From contig JADKBN010000018.1 in NCBI GenBank assembly GCA_016715065.1, positions 111,739 through 175,738 on the forward strand: 64,000 bases of DNA, written 5' to 3'. How positions within the stretch are numbered: the first letter of the stretch is position 1; every line of letters begins with the position of its first letter. The position numbers and the translations under genes are program-made. Of the stretch, positions 51,500 through 59,951 are shown one piece after another. The DNA comes from Fibrobacterota bacterium (GTDB taxonomy: Bacteria; Fibrobacterota; Fibrobacteria; UBA5070). Under the pieces are notes generated by a model. It was not told the DNA's origin. It saw only the letters and a program-made list of their open reading frames with translations, and did not search any database.

Positions 51500-51943
51500 A
51501 TGCCCACCGCCATCTGGACCGACGAAATCGAAACCGGCTTCGAGAAGATCGACGCGCAGCACCGGACGCTGTTTTCCCTCATGGCACAAATCGACACGGA
51601 GATGGTCGACAACGCGCCACCCAACGACCTGGCAGGGCGATTGCGGCAACTGCTGGAATTCACCGACCTCCATTTCGCCACGGAAGAGCGGCTCATGCGC
51701 AAGCTGGGCTACGACGGACTCGATGTGCACGTGAAGTCCCACGAGGACTTGTGCGAGCGCATCACCGTGGCTACCACCCGCGAGCTCGACGGACACGATC
51801 TCCATGGAGAACTGATGGCGATCCTTTCGGCTTGGCTGGTGGAGCACATCCACACGCAGGATCTCCCCATGGCCCGTTGGATGAGATCCCTATCGCGCCA
51901 CGACGAGCCGCCCTCAACTCTAGAACCGGAGATTCGAAAATGA
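51500..51943 (+). CDS. bacteriohemerythrin 1
   Basis: This gene encodes a 147-residue hemerythrin-like di-iron protein that binds oxygen. It has the ligand set H...HxxxE...HxxxH...HxxxxD: DAQHRTLF, HFATEERLM, HVKSHEDL and VEHIHTQDLPMARWM. The ATG at 51500 follows GGAGG. It is a single-domain cytosolic protein and overlaps the next hemerythrin by ATGA. Likely roles are oxygen sensing, delivery or scavenging linked to the upstream motility genes. The terminal 20 residues (RHDEPPSTLEPEIRK) are outside the fold. Confidence 0.92.
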   Translation: MPTAIWTDEIETGFEKIDAQHRTLFSLMAQIDTEMVDNAPPNDLAGRLRQLLEFTDLHFATEERLMRKLGYDGLDVHVKSHEDLCERITVATTRELDGHDLHGELMAILSAWLVEHIHTQDLPMARWMRSLSRHDEPPSTLEPEIRK

Positions 51944-52338
51944 GCCTTGCCGCCTGGGATCCAAAATACGCAACAGGAAATCTCGCCATCGACGGACAGC
52001 ACAAGAAGCTGTTCCAGATGGTCAACGAACTCCACGACTCCCTGCTCGCAGGCGCGGGACGGGAAAAAATGGGCCCGACCCTGAAGGGACTCGCGACCTA
52101 CACGGTGGAGCACTTCCGCACCGAGGAAGGGTTCATGACCCAAAAGGGGTATCCCGGCTACCCCGAGCACAAGCGCAAGCACGAAGAGCTCCTTGTCCAG
52201 GTCACCCAACTGATCACGGATTTCGACGCTGGCAAGCTCACCTTGCCCCTGACGCTGGCGCGCTTCCTTGCCGACTGGATCCGCCACCACATCGACGAGG
52301 AAGACCAAAAACTGGCCAAGTGGATCAAGTCCAACTGA
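51940..52338 (+). CDS. bacteriohemerythrin 2
   Basis: This gene encodes a 132-residue second hemerythrin with a complete ligand set: DGQHKKLFQM, HFRTEEGFM, HKRKHEELL and IRHHIDEEDQKLAKWI. It starts within the stop codon of the first (ATGA), so the pair is translationally coupled. It is closer to the standalone McHr-type bacteriohemerythrins than its neighbour is. The two share only the iron-ligand pattern plus scattered residues, so this is not a recent duplication. It ends the HD-GYP operon. Confidence 0.93.
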   Translation: MSLAAWDPKYATGNLAIDGQHKKLFQMVNELHDSLLAGAGREKMGPTLKGLATYTVEHFRTEEGFMTQKGYPGYPEHKRKHEELLVQVTQLITDFDAGKLTLPLTLARFLADWIRHHIDEEDQKLAKWIKSN

Positions 52339-52386
52339 TCGATTCCGGCTGTTCGCTTTGGGAACATGGCCCGCGCGGGCGGGGCT

Positions 52387-53049
52387 CTACTCGATCTTCG
52401 CTCGGATCAGGATGGAGAATATCTCCTGGCTGTACTGCCATTTCTTCTCCTTGGGCTCCAAGGTCCGGTCGTACGCCTCGGCGGCTTCCTCGTCCAGATC
52501 GTAGACCGGGCTTTCGAAGAATCGCCAATTATTGTCAGAAAACGCGTCTTTCCGCAGCTCGAGCACCAGCAAACCCAACGGGTGGTCCCCGTCTTTGGAG
52601 CGAACCCCGCAGTCCTTGCCGTTCTTGAATCCGTGCTTGCAGTAGTTGTGCGGATCCCCGTGGATGATGATCGCGGGAATCCCCATCTCGGCCACCAACA
52701 CCTTGGTGCGATCGATCAGCGCCGTTCCCACGCCTAGGCGCTGGAACTTCGGGTGGACCGAGATCGGGCCGAACGTCACCGTTTCCATCCGGCAGTGGCC
52801 TTCGCCGACCACAGCCGATCTGGTGCACAGGATGCTGCCGATCACCACGTTGTCAAATTCCGCAACACAGGAAACCTGGGGAAGGAAATCCTCGTGGTCC
52901 CGCATGAGTCGAACCAGGTAGTGTTCGTCGCATCCGGGGCGGTACAGATTCCAGAACGCCTCGCGAGTCAGCCACTCCACCTGGGCGAAGTCGGAAACTT
53001 GCAGGGGCCGAAGGATCAGACGAGATGGTTCGAACATGCAACCGTTCAT
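52387..53049 (-). CDS. GNAT-family N-acetyltransferase
   Basis: This gene encodes a 220-residue acetyl-CoA-dependent acyltransferase. The ATG at 53049 follows GGAG by 10 bases. The core shows RLILRPLQVSDFAQVEWLTR, then GPISVHPKFQRLGVGTALID, which is the acetyl-CoA-binding motif (QRLGVGTA), then a long C-terminal part (LGLLVLELRKDAF to SQEIFSILIRA) like the YhbS-type subgroup. The substrate is unknown. It converges on the hemerythrin operon with a 48-bp gap. Confidence 0.85.
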   Translation of the reverse strand: MNGCMFEPSRLILRPLQVSDFAQVEWLTREAFWNLYRPGCDEHYLVRLMRDHEDFLPQVSCVAEFDNVVIGSILCTRSAVVGEGHCRMETVTFGPISVHPKFQRLGVGTALIDRTKVLVAEMGIPAIIIHGDPHNYCKHGFKNGKDCGVRSKDGDHPLGLLVLELRKDAFSDNNWRFFESPVYDLDEEAAEAYDRTLEPKEKKWQYSQEIFSILIRAKIE

Positions 53050-53185
53050 GCGGGTTCGGCTCCAGGGTGAAGCGGTGCAAGGATTCCAGACCAGGCGCGC
53101 CGGCCAATGGGGGTCAAGCTAATCATTCCAAGATCGTTGAACAGGTGGCCGTTGCGCGGGCACACGCCTTCAAATGGGATGAATG

Positions 53186-53226
53186 CCGCCAAGCATCCCC
53201 ACCACGAGGGTGGAGCGGCTTGGCGG
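53186..53226 (-). terminator. nested hairpin downstream of the coiled-coil gene
   Basis: Outer arms CCGCCAAGC (53186-53194) and GCTTGGCGG (53218-53226) pair perfectly around an inner CCACC/GGTGG hairpin, 6 bases past the stop of the gene at 53233-53523. No T-run follows, so it may stabilise the 3' end rather than terminate. Confidence 0.5.
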
Positions 53227-53232
53227 ACTGGG

Positions 53233-53523
53233 CTACTTCTTGAAGCGCTCCTTGGCGTCGCCAAAAGCTGTCCGCAAGTCTCCCCAGGCCTTTTCCACGC
53301 CGGACTTGATGGATTCCCAGGCGTCGTCGCTGGATGCGTTCAATTCGGCCAGGCGCTCCTTGGTCTGGGCCATCTTCTGCTCGATGTCCTGGATGGTGCC
53401 TTGGGCTTGGATGCGGGCATCGGCGACAGCGATCTTCGCATGCGCCTTGAATTCCAAGGTCTTGGCATGGATCAGTTCCAGTTCGGCTTCGATCTTCTGT
53501 TTGTAGGCTTCGCGATTGGACAT
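53233..53523 (-). CDS. small coiled-coil (sll1863-like) stress protein
   Basis: This gene encodes 96 residues, charged and almost entirely helical: MSNREAYKQKIEAELELIHA, then RIQAQGTIQDIEQKMAQTKE and DDAWESIKSGVEKAWGDLRT. The ending AFGDAKERFKK matches a widespread small family of coiled-coil proteins, sll1863-like, often induced by stress. The ATG at 53523 has only a weak ribosome site. Its neighbours, the PRC-barrel genes, are also typical of stress or envelope-adaptation clusters. Confidence 0.75.
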   Translation of the reverse strand: MSNREAYKQKIEAELELIHAKTLEFKAHAKIAVADARIQAQGTIQDIEQKMAQTKERLAELNASSDDAWESIKSGVEKAWGDLRTAFGDAKERFKK

Positions 53524-53661
53524 GCGTGACTCGTTTCGTTTGAATGGACCATTTCCCGCAGCAGATGCTGCGGGACTCTTCCTCTGCTCGTGATTTCGAG
53601 GTACGGGAAGCGAAAGGATGTCGCGATGCGGCGGCTTCCCCCAGAGCTGCACCCCGGCCGC

Positions 53662-54422
53662 CTATTTCCCGTGCATGTGGCTCTTGCTCCAGTAGCCATC
53701 GCGTATGTAGTGCTTGTGCAGGGCGGCCTCGTAGTCGCGCTCCAGCAGGGCGGTCTCTGAATACTCCGGACTGTTGCGAATGTCTTGCCGGGTCATGGAC
53801 ACCACGACCTTCCCTTCCAACCAACTGATACTGTCGATCCACTGGGAAGAGATCAGCACCTTCTTTCCCGGCCACCAGTCGGATGTGTCGACCACCAGGT
53901 AGCGGATGGTCCACGAATCGCAGTCGATGACATAATCTGCCACGTGACCGACCTCCCCGTCGAAGGCCTCGATGACGTAGCCGGAGTCGTCCTTGGTGCT
54001 GCGCAGGTTGCGGTCTTCGCTGTGGGCGCGTTCGCGGGAAAGACCCCAGTTTTCGAGCGCGGTCCGGGCATGGGGATAGTCGCCCCATGCAAAGGGACCC
54101 CCCAATACGAAGGCCAGCTGTAGTATGCGTTGTACGATTCCTCGAACGGGCGGGAAACCGGTCTGTGGCTGTCCCGATCCGGACTGTCCTTGATCTGTTG
54201 CTTGGAAAGATTCACATTGATCGTCTTCCTTTCCCGGTTCACGGAAGTGATCGCGTAGGGCGAGATCAGCACATCCTTTCCCACGAGCCAGTTCCCGGTC
54301 TCCACCACCAGGTAGCGAACGGTCCAATGCTTGTCGTCGAAGTAGAACTCCTCGGCCGATCCGATCTCCCCGTCGTTGGCGTGGATCCGGTAGTGCTTCA
54401 GATGGTCTGCTTTTTCCAACAT
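53662..54422 (-). pseudogene. two-domain PRC-barrel protein, frameshifted (paralogue 1)
   Basis: The N-terminal part (ATG at 54422, GAGG upstream, MLEKADHLKHYRIHANDGEI) and the C-terminal part (DRNLRSTKDDSGYVIEAFDG to the stop at 53662) are both excellent matches to the intact paralogue at 55242-56000, but lie in different frames. The break maps to the run of six C's at 54098-54103; seven would restore a single frame of about 253 codons (Tyr-Trp-Gly-Gly-Pro). Each half has one PRC-barrel (GSAEEFYFDDKHWTVRYLVV and GHVADYVIDCDSWTIRYLVV). It could be a real null, a phase-variable homopolymer or a sequencing error. Confidence 0.8.
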
Positions 54423-55009
54423 GGCGAACCTCGTTTCGATGTGTACGTTTTTTGTCCAAAAGGACATTGGCTCGTCGCGTTCATGCGCGCCGAGGGCCAT
54501 GTTCATCGAGCCTCCCCGGGGAGGGGTCTTCGCGGGAGGAGCCCGATCAGCCACCCCGCGGAAGGCTGCGGTTTTTCGTGGGATGCGAATCCGGGTGCTG
54601 TGAAGCGAGCACTTCCGGGAATGCAATCCGGATCGAATCAAACCGAAGACGCAAGGCTTGTCAGAAAGAGAGCCGGGATCGTTGCCCGCGATCGGAGGCC
54701 GACCACCCGAGAAACCCCTTCAGAGGCTTGCGCCTTGTCGTTGGGAATGTTCATGGGTTGGACTCCGATGCTCGTGATCTCTAACAGACCTAAGAGCCTA
54801 CAACCTCCCGACCTTTGCGCCCACCTGCTCGAACCTTGCCCTCTTGCCCATGTCCAGCAGCCATGCGTCTCGGGAGGCAGGACATTTTTTGTGCCTCTGG
54901 TGGAATTCGTGGCATGGCTCGGCTGGCGCCGATAGTTTCCACGAGACGAGAACGTGGACTGGACGGAGTGGAAGCGCATGTCGATCCCGAGGGAAAGGCC
55001 CGCAAGCTG
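54423..55009. other. gene-free stretch
   Basis: No credible gene: the open frames here are short, mutually overlapping and without family patterns. I see a small CCTCCCCGGGGAGG palindrome near 54515. Near 54950-55015 a few codons on the plus strand (GLDGVEAHVDPEGKARKLKQ) may be an earlier piece of the P-type ATPase remnant that follows. Confidence 0.5.
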
Positions 55010-55237
55010 AAACAGTTGCGACAGCGACTCTTTCCAACATTCGTCAGAATCTGGTCTTCGCCTTCGCGCACAACGTTGTGGGAATCCCCGTTGGTGGCGG
55101 GAGTCCTCTATCCGTTCTTCGGACTGCTGCTGAGCCCGGTGATCGCAGGGGCGGCGATGAGCCTCAGTTCCGTGTCGGTCATCGTCAACGCCCTGCGACT
55201 GGGAAACACCTCGTTGTCGGCGAAGGGACGTCCCTAA
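55010..55237 (+). pseudogene. C-terminal remnant of a copper-type P1B ATPase
   Basis: Frame-shifted coding remnant. One frame gives SNIRQNLVFAFAHNVVGIPV (from about 55035). After a single-base shift near 55093-55098, another gives GVLYPFFGLLLSPVIAGAAM then SLSSVSVIVNALRL and a stop at 55237. Together these are the last two transmembrane helices of CopA-type copper exporters, including the MSLSSVSVxxNALRL signature. The rest of the pump (metal-binding domains, CPC helix, DKTGT, GDGxNDAP) is absent. It lies between two PRC-barrel paralogues on the opposite strand. Confidence 0.82.
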
Positions 55238-55241
55238 AGCC

Positions 55242-56000
55242 CTACTTCGCGAGGAAGTCGTTGCTCCAGTCGTCCTGGCGGTTGTAGTGCTTGTGCAGGA
55301 TGGCTTCGTAATCGCGTTCCTGGAGGGCCTTCTCGGAAAAGTCGGGCGAATTGCGGATGGCTTCCCGCGTCATGCCGATGTCGATCTTTCCCTCCAGCCA
55401 ATCGATGCTTTCGATCCAGCGGGAGGAAATCAGGACCTTCTTGCCCACCCACCAGTTGGATGTGTCCACCACCAGGTAGCGGATGGTCCAGGAATCGCAG
55501 TCGATGACAAAATCCTCCACATGGCCGATCTCACCGTCCGTGGCCTCGACGTTGTGGCCTGCGTCGTCCTTGGTGCTGCGCAGATTCCGATCTTCGCTTT
55601 CGGCCTTCGCCCGCGAGCGATCCCAGTGCCCGAGCGCGGTTCCCGCGAAGGGATAGTTCCCCCAGGCGTAGGGACCGCCCCAATAGGAAGGCCAACCGTA
55701 GTAGGCGTTGTAGGACTCCTCGAAGGGTCGGGAGACCGGCCGGTGGCTGTCCCGATCGGGGCTGTCCTCGATCTGCTTTTTCGTGAGGTTGACGTGGATG
55801 ATCTTCTTGTCGCGATCCACCGAGGTGATGGCGAAGGGCGAAATCAACACGTCCTTTCCCGTGAGCCAGCTGCCGGTTTCGGCAACCAGGTAGCGCACGG
55901 TCCAATGCTTGTCGTCGAAGTAGAACTCTTCGACCGAGCCGATCTCCCCGTCCAGGGCGTGGAGTTCGTATCGCTTCAGGTCATCCGCTTTTTCCAACAT
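55242..56000 (-). CDS. two-domain PRC-barrel protein (paralogue 2, intact)
   Basis: This gene encodes 252 residues. The ATG at 56000 follows GAGGAAT. There are two PRC-barrel domains: residues 1-85 (GEIGSVEEFYFDDKHWTVRY, LTGKDVLISPFAITSVDR) and 150-235 (GEIGHVEDFVIDCDSWTIRY, WVGKKVLISSRWIESIDW). An aromatic linker joins them (SYNAYYGWPSYWGGPYAWGN). PRC-barrels are small beta domains found in photosynthetic reaction-centre H subunits and in many stress or RNA-processing proteins; this two-domain form is common in soil bacteria with unknown role. It is the only intact member of three tandem paralogues, 21 bases downstream of paralogue 3. Confidence 0.88.
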   Translation of the reverse strand: MLEKADDLKRYELHALDGEIGSVEEFYFDDKHWTVRYLVAETGSWLTGKDVLISPFAITSVDRDKKIIHVNLTKKQIEDSPDRDSHRPVSRPFEESYNAYYGWPSYWGGPYAWGNYPFAGTALGHWDRSRAKAESEDRNLRSTKDDAGHNVEATDGEIGHVEDFVIDCDSWTIRYLVVDTSNWWVGKKVLISSRWIESIDWLEGKIDIGMTREAIRNSPDFSEKALQERDYEAILHKHYNRQDDWSNDFLAK

Positions 56001-56021
56001 GTGATTCCTCGATTCCTTGGT

Positions 56022-56791
56022 TCAGAACGTGTGCTTCACTCCGGCCAGGTCCTTGTCCCAGTAGCCGACGCGCTTGTAGTGTCCGTGCAGTTTCTCTTCG
56101 TAGTCTCGCGAAAGGAGGGAGGCCTCCGTGTATTCGGGGGAGTTGCGGACCTCTTCCCGTGTCATTAGGACCGACACTTTTTGGTCCGCCCAGTCGATCT
56201 GGCCGATCCACCGCGGCGAAACCAGGACGTGCTTTCCCGGCCACCAGCTCCTGGTGTCGACCACCAGGTATTGGATGGTCCACGACGCCTCGTCGAGGAT
56301 GAAGTCCTCGACGTGCCCGATCTCCCCATCCTCGGCTTCCAGCTGGTATCCGGTGACTTCCTTGGTGTCCAAAAGACTGTGCTCCCAGGCCGTTTCCGCC
56401 TTGCGGTCGGAGTCCAACTGGTTGTGGGCTTGCGCGACCTTCAGATAGGTTCCCCAGGCGAAGGTCCCGTCCCAGTAGGAAGGCCAGCCGTAGTGGCTGT
56501 TGTAGGATTCCTCGAACTGGCGGGAGACGGTCTTGTGCGCCTCCAGGGAGGGGCCGTCCTCGATTTGTTTCCGCGTCTGGCCGAGGAGATCGTCCTTGCC
56601 TCGCGATCGATCGAGATCACCGACAGCGGCGAGATCAGGATCAACCTCTCGGTCAGCCAGTTGCCGGTGTCGGCCACCAGGTAGCGCACGGTCCAGATCC
56701 TGTCGTCGAAGTAGAACTCCGCGACCGAACCGATCTCCCCGTCCAGGGCGACCAGCTTGTAGCCATTGAGGCTCTTGGCTTTTTCCAGCAT
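56022..56791 (-). pseudogene. two-domain PRC-barrel protein, frameshifted (paralogue 3)
   Basis: The N-terminal frame starts at the ATG at 56791 (MLEKAKSLNGYKLVALDGEI, ISPLSVISIDREARTI). A second frame picks up the rest (LLGQTRKQIEDGPSLEAHKT, SYNSHYGWPSYWDGTFAWGT, GEIGHVEDFILDEASWTIQY) to the stop at 56022. The switch maps to about 56585-56605. The two parts align end to end with paralogue 2. The short open frames inside should not be read as separate genes. Confidence 0.8.
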
Positions 56792-56871
56792 GTGTTCACT
56801 CGATTCGGTGTGTTGCCGCCCCCACCCGGGACTTTCGCCTCGGGTCGTCGGAAGGACTTGACGCTTTTTGG

Positions 56872-57111
56872 CTATCTCATCAATTTCTTGCCGATTTCGG
56901 CGACATGCTTTCCCAGGTACCGCGCCCCATCGAGATCGATTTCCGTGGGCTGCCGTTTCCCGTCGCTGCCTGCGATCGTGGAGGCTCCGTAGGGAGATCC
57001 CCCGCCGACCTCGTCGGTGCGCGACTGGCCCTCGAACGAATAGTGCAATCCCACCACGACCATCCCTTGGTGGAGGAGCGTGGTATGGAACCCGAACGAC
57101 AAAGTCCGGCG
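56872..57111 (-). pseudogene. C-terminal remnant of WrbA-type NAD(P)H:quinone oxidoreductase
   Basis: About 78 codons carry the C-terminal half of the flavodoxin-like WrbA family: LSFGFHTTLLHQGMVVVGLH, YSFEGQSRTDEVGGGSPYGA, STIAGSDGKRQPTEIDLDGA, RYLGKHVAEIGKKL. The first 110-120 residues, including the FMN phosphate loop, are missing. The fragment is joined at about 57105 to unrelated sequence leading into the DUF1801-like gene. It is non-functional as a complete enzyme. Confidence 0.82.
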
Positions 57112-57160
57112 CCGGTCGACGTCGGACAAGGGAATCACCGCCGTTCCGCCAATTTTGTGT

Positions 57161-57622
57161 TTACTCGAAGGCCCGGTGCATCTGGCCATCCCGGGACTTG
57201 ATGTGGTCGTAGGACTGTTGCAGGATCCGCTCGAGGATGGGCAGCTGGATGTCGCTCAACCGCTTGATGTACAGGCACGCCTTGCTGGTGGTGTGTTTGC
57301 CGAGCTGGGTGAGAAGCTCGGAATGCCTTGCCGTGCCGTCCATCAGGTAGAAGGTGATCTTGCCTTTTCGGGGATGGAACCCGAGAACATGGCAATCTCC
57401 CTCGCGTCCGCTCTCGTACTTGTAGTGGTAGGTGTCGAACCCGAAGGTCGCCACATTCCACAGCTTGGGTTCATGACCGCTGATGCCTCGCATCCTGTCC
57501 AGGATCACCAGGCAATCGACTCTCAACGCTTCGTCTTCCAGGGAGGCGAGGACGACGTTGACCTGGTTGGCATCCAGGGCGGATGGAATCTCGTTGGGTT
57601 TCGGCTTTTTGGTGGTTGCCAT
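57161..57622 (-). CDS. DUF1801-domain protein
   Basis: This gene encodes 153 residues. The ATG at 57622 follows GGAGG. The pattern ILDRMRGISGHEPKLWNVAT, VLGFHPRKGKITFYLMDGTA, LLTQLGKHTTSKACLYIKRL, IQLPILERILQQSYDHI fits the DUF1801/YdhG-like fold of small cytosolic proteins related to the frataxin-like or YjbR group; biochemical role unknown. The frame appears intact, which is notable in this stretch. Confidence 0.8.
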   Translation of the reverse strand: MATTKKPKPNEIPSALDANQVNVVLASLEDEALRVDCLVILDRMRGISGHEPKLWNVATFGFDTYHYKYESGREGDCHVLGFHPRKGKITFYLMDGTARHSELLTQLGKHTTSKACLYIKRLSDIQLPILERILQQSYDHIKSRDGQMHRAFE

Positions 57623-57816
57623 GGGGAATCCTCCGGTATCGGGGAAAATACATGGCTTTGTTTCCCGACTTGCGCGCCGGAAGGCTCCCGGCTGGTGCGT
57701 ACTTTCCCGCCGCCCCAGACATTTTATGTCAATGTCTACGCATCGGGGCCGGTGGTATATTCCTATGATCGCGCTTTCCGGCAGCTGCTAAAAATGGGTG
57801 CTGCCTTGAATACGCT

Positions 57817-58257
57817 TTAGCATTCGCGAACATGTATTGCACGCACAAATTCGACCAGATCAAGTCGGTCAAGATCTGTCGCGAGCAGGCAACTACCGAG
57901 GAGCACGCCGTCGGGCGTCGCGTCCTTGAGCTTCTCCACCCCGGCGCGCAAGTCGCCGGCCATGTGGTGGCTGTTGTTCCACGGAAAGTCCTTCCGCGTC
58001 GACGACACCACATACTTCGGCTTGGCCTCCAGCTTGACCGCCCACTCGCGAATCACCATGGGCGCCTCGACATCGCCGCGAGCAACGGCAGGCCAGTAGC
58101 CTTCCATCATCTCGTAGGTGACGCGCCCCCACAATATCGCCCCGCCCTCGTCCAAGATGCGTGTGAAGAACGCATGGGTCTCGTCATCAGCGATCCCCGC
58201 CTGGTGGTCGACGCATCCATCCAAAGTGACGTTGATGCTGAAGGTCAAGATTCCCAA
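57817..58257 (-). CDS. dihydrofolate-reductase-like (RibD C-terminal) protein, C-terminally truncated
   Basis: This frame encodes 146 residues from a TTG at 58257 with GGAGG eight bases upstream (no ATG available). It matches the YyaP/RibD-C reductase-like family: ILTFSINVTLDGCVDHQAGI, ILWGRVTYEMMEGYWPAVAR, KYVVSSTRKDFPWNNSH, GVLLGSCLLATDLDRLDLVE. Relatives run to about 185 residues and end in a conserved 'HP...G.G..L' segment. Here the frame stops just before that point with unrelated residues (RAIHVREC), so the protein is probably non-functional. Confidence 0.72.
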   Translation of the reverse strand: MGILTFSINVTLDGCVDHQAGIADDETHAFFTRILDEGGAILWGRVTYEMMEGYWPAVARGDVEAPMVIREWAVKLEAKPKYVVSSTRKDFPWNNSHHMAGDLRAGVEKLKDATPDGVLLGSCLLATDLDRLDLVEFVRAIHVREC

Positions 58258-58842
58258 GCGATGTCCTCCGGGTGCCCGATTTTCTTACCAAAGTTACAAG
58301 CCATATTCAATGCTTTTCCATCCGTCCACCACCCCAACCCTGCGCAGCGAAGCGCCCGCGGACAGAGCCGACAATCAGACAAATTCCGTCAACCAATCAA
58401 GGCTGGCACGTGGGTCCGGGGGGCGCGGTTCATGGAACGGCCAATGGGTGAACGATACCGATCGCGACCCTGATGATCTCGCCACATCTACAGACGATCA
58501 TCCCGCCCGGCGCACCTGGCTGGTTTGGCATGGCCGTTCCAGTTAGCGCCCCCCGGCGGCCGGATCCCAAAGGGGCGCCGGAGCCCCTTTGGCCGCGGTC
58601 ACGGTGCGCGGCCGCACCGTGAATACGGCACCCGGGCCGCCCCGGAAAGGCTCGGCGCAGCCGAATAAGGCTCCAGCGTTAAGCCGGAAAAAGCCAGACG
58701 CGCAGCGTCAAAGGCTCCGCGCAGCGGAAATCCAAACGCGCAGCGAAAAGCTTTTGAAACACCAATGTCTTATCCTTGCACCTTCATCGCGCATTCCCGC
58801 CAAAACGGATCGCGCCTGGCAGAAAGGAATGGCGTGGAACCA
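58258..58842. other. gene-free stretch with strong hairpins
   Basis: No gene is recognisable. Two strong hairpins are visible: CCAAAGGGGC/GCCCCTTTGG (58567-58592) and CACGGTGCG/CGCACCGTG (58600-58621), followed by a purine-rich stretch with several GCGCAGCG repeats (58690-58750). Confidence 0.55.
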
Positions 58843-59836
58843 ATGGCCGAGTATGGCGCCGATCGGAAAGGGCTCGTATGGGCCTACGAATTTTCGGCGG
58901 GAGGAGCAGGGGTGGCCGTCGATCCCGCGCGCACGGACTCCGAGGCGAAGCCGGAGGTGGGCCGTCGCTTTTCGTGGTACCATCTCTCCTTGGCTCGCAG
59001 TGCCGCCGAAGCCTGGATGCGCGAGACCTTGGGGCTTCCGGATGCGTTCTTCGGGGCGATCCACGACTCGTCGGCTTCCACCCGCATCGAGCAGGATGGC
59101 GAATCGCTGGTCGCCGTGATCCACGATGTCGTGTTCGATTTCCAGTTCGACCCGGAGGCCGTCTCCACCGCGTTCGTCTGCGTGCGGCCCGACCTTCTGG
59201 TGACGGCCCGCCTGCGTCCCCTCCGGTCGGTCGACCGCCTGCGGGAGAGGGTGCGCGCCGGAGCCGAGTTCGATTCGCCCGCCCACCTGCTGGCCTCGCT
59301 GTTCGTGGATCAGGCCGAGGCGCTGTCTGACATTTCCCGTCAAGCCACCCTGAAGGTGGACCGCATCGAGGATACGATATCACGTGGCCGCCTCTCCCGG
59401 AGCCGGGAAAATTGGGGTCGCTGCGCAGGTCCTGACCCGGATCCAACGCCTGCTCGCGCCCGAACCCTCGGCGTTCTTTCGGCTACTGAACCGCCCGCCC
59501 TCGTGGATGGATCCGGCCGTGGTGCAAGAGCTCCGGCAATCGGCAGAAGAATTTTCCGCCGCCGTAGCCGACTGCGCCGCCCTCGCCGACCGGATTCGGC
59601 TCCTCCAGGAAGAAGTCGCCGCGCGCATGAACGAGAGTCTGAACCGCACCCTGTTCATCCTCACGGTGGTCACGGTCCTGGCGCTCCCGGTCAACATGGC
59701 CGCAGGTTTGTTCGGAATGAACGTCGGCGGAATCCCGTTGTCGGACTCCAGCCACGGCTTCATTCTCATCTGCACCATCCTGCTCATCCTGACCTGCCTC
59801 CTCGCCTGGCTCTCCTTCCGACGAAGAGGCGACTGA
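58843..59836 (+). pseudogene. CorA/ZntB-family divalent cation transporter, frameshifted
   Basis: The 5' frame from about 58843 (a GTG at 58834 is also possible) gives the cytosolic domain: GLVWAYEFSAGGAGVAVDPA, FSWYHLSLARSAAEAWMRET, SLVAVIHDVVFDFQFDP, DISRQATLKVDRIEDTI. A second frame supplies VLTRIQRLLAPEPSAFFRLL, then RLLQEEVAARMNESLNRTLF, a TM helix ILTVVTVLALPVNMAAGLFG and the GMN signature (FGMNVGGIPL), with a second TM to the stop at 59836. The frames must join through two indels around 59410-59435. It is otherwise full-length (about 330 codons). Confidence 0.82.
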
Positions 59837-59951
59837 CCCAATCGGATCCCCTGTCCGCCTCCCCAAGGATCGGAAAGGCGCGATTCCTTCGACGGCACGA
59901 CCGAACCACCACCGCGTGGTGGCCCTCGACCGAGGAAATTCCCCGAGAACC

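Noticed and set aside
49432..52338. 968-codon frame ending in the second hemerythrin
   Set aside because: Only the last 132 codons (from 51940) are a gene; the rest is an out-of-frame reading of the pilT-like gene and the first hemerythrin.
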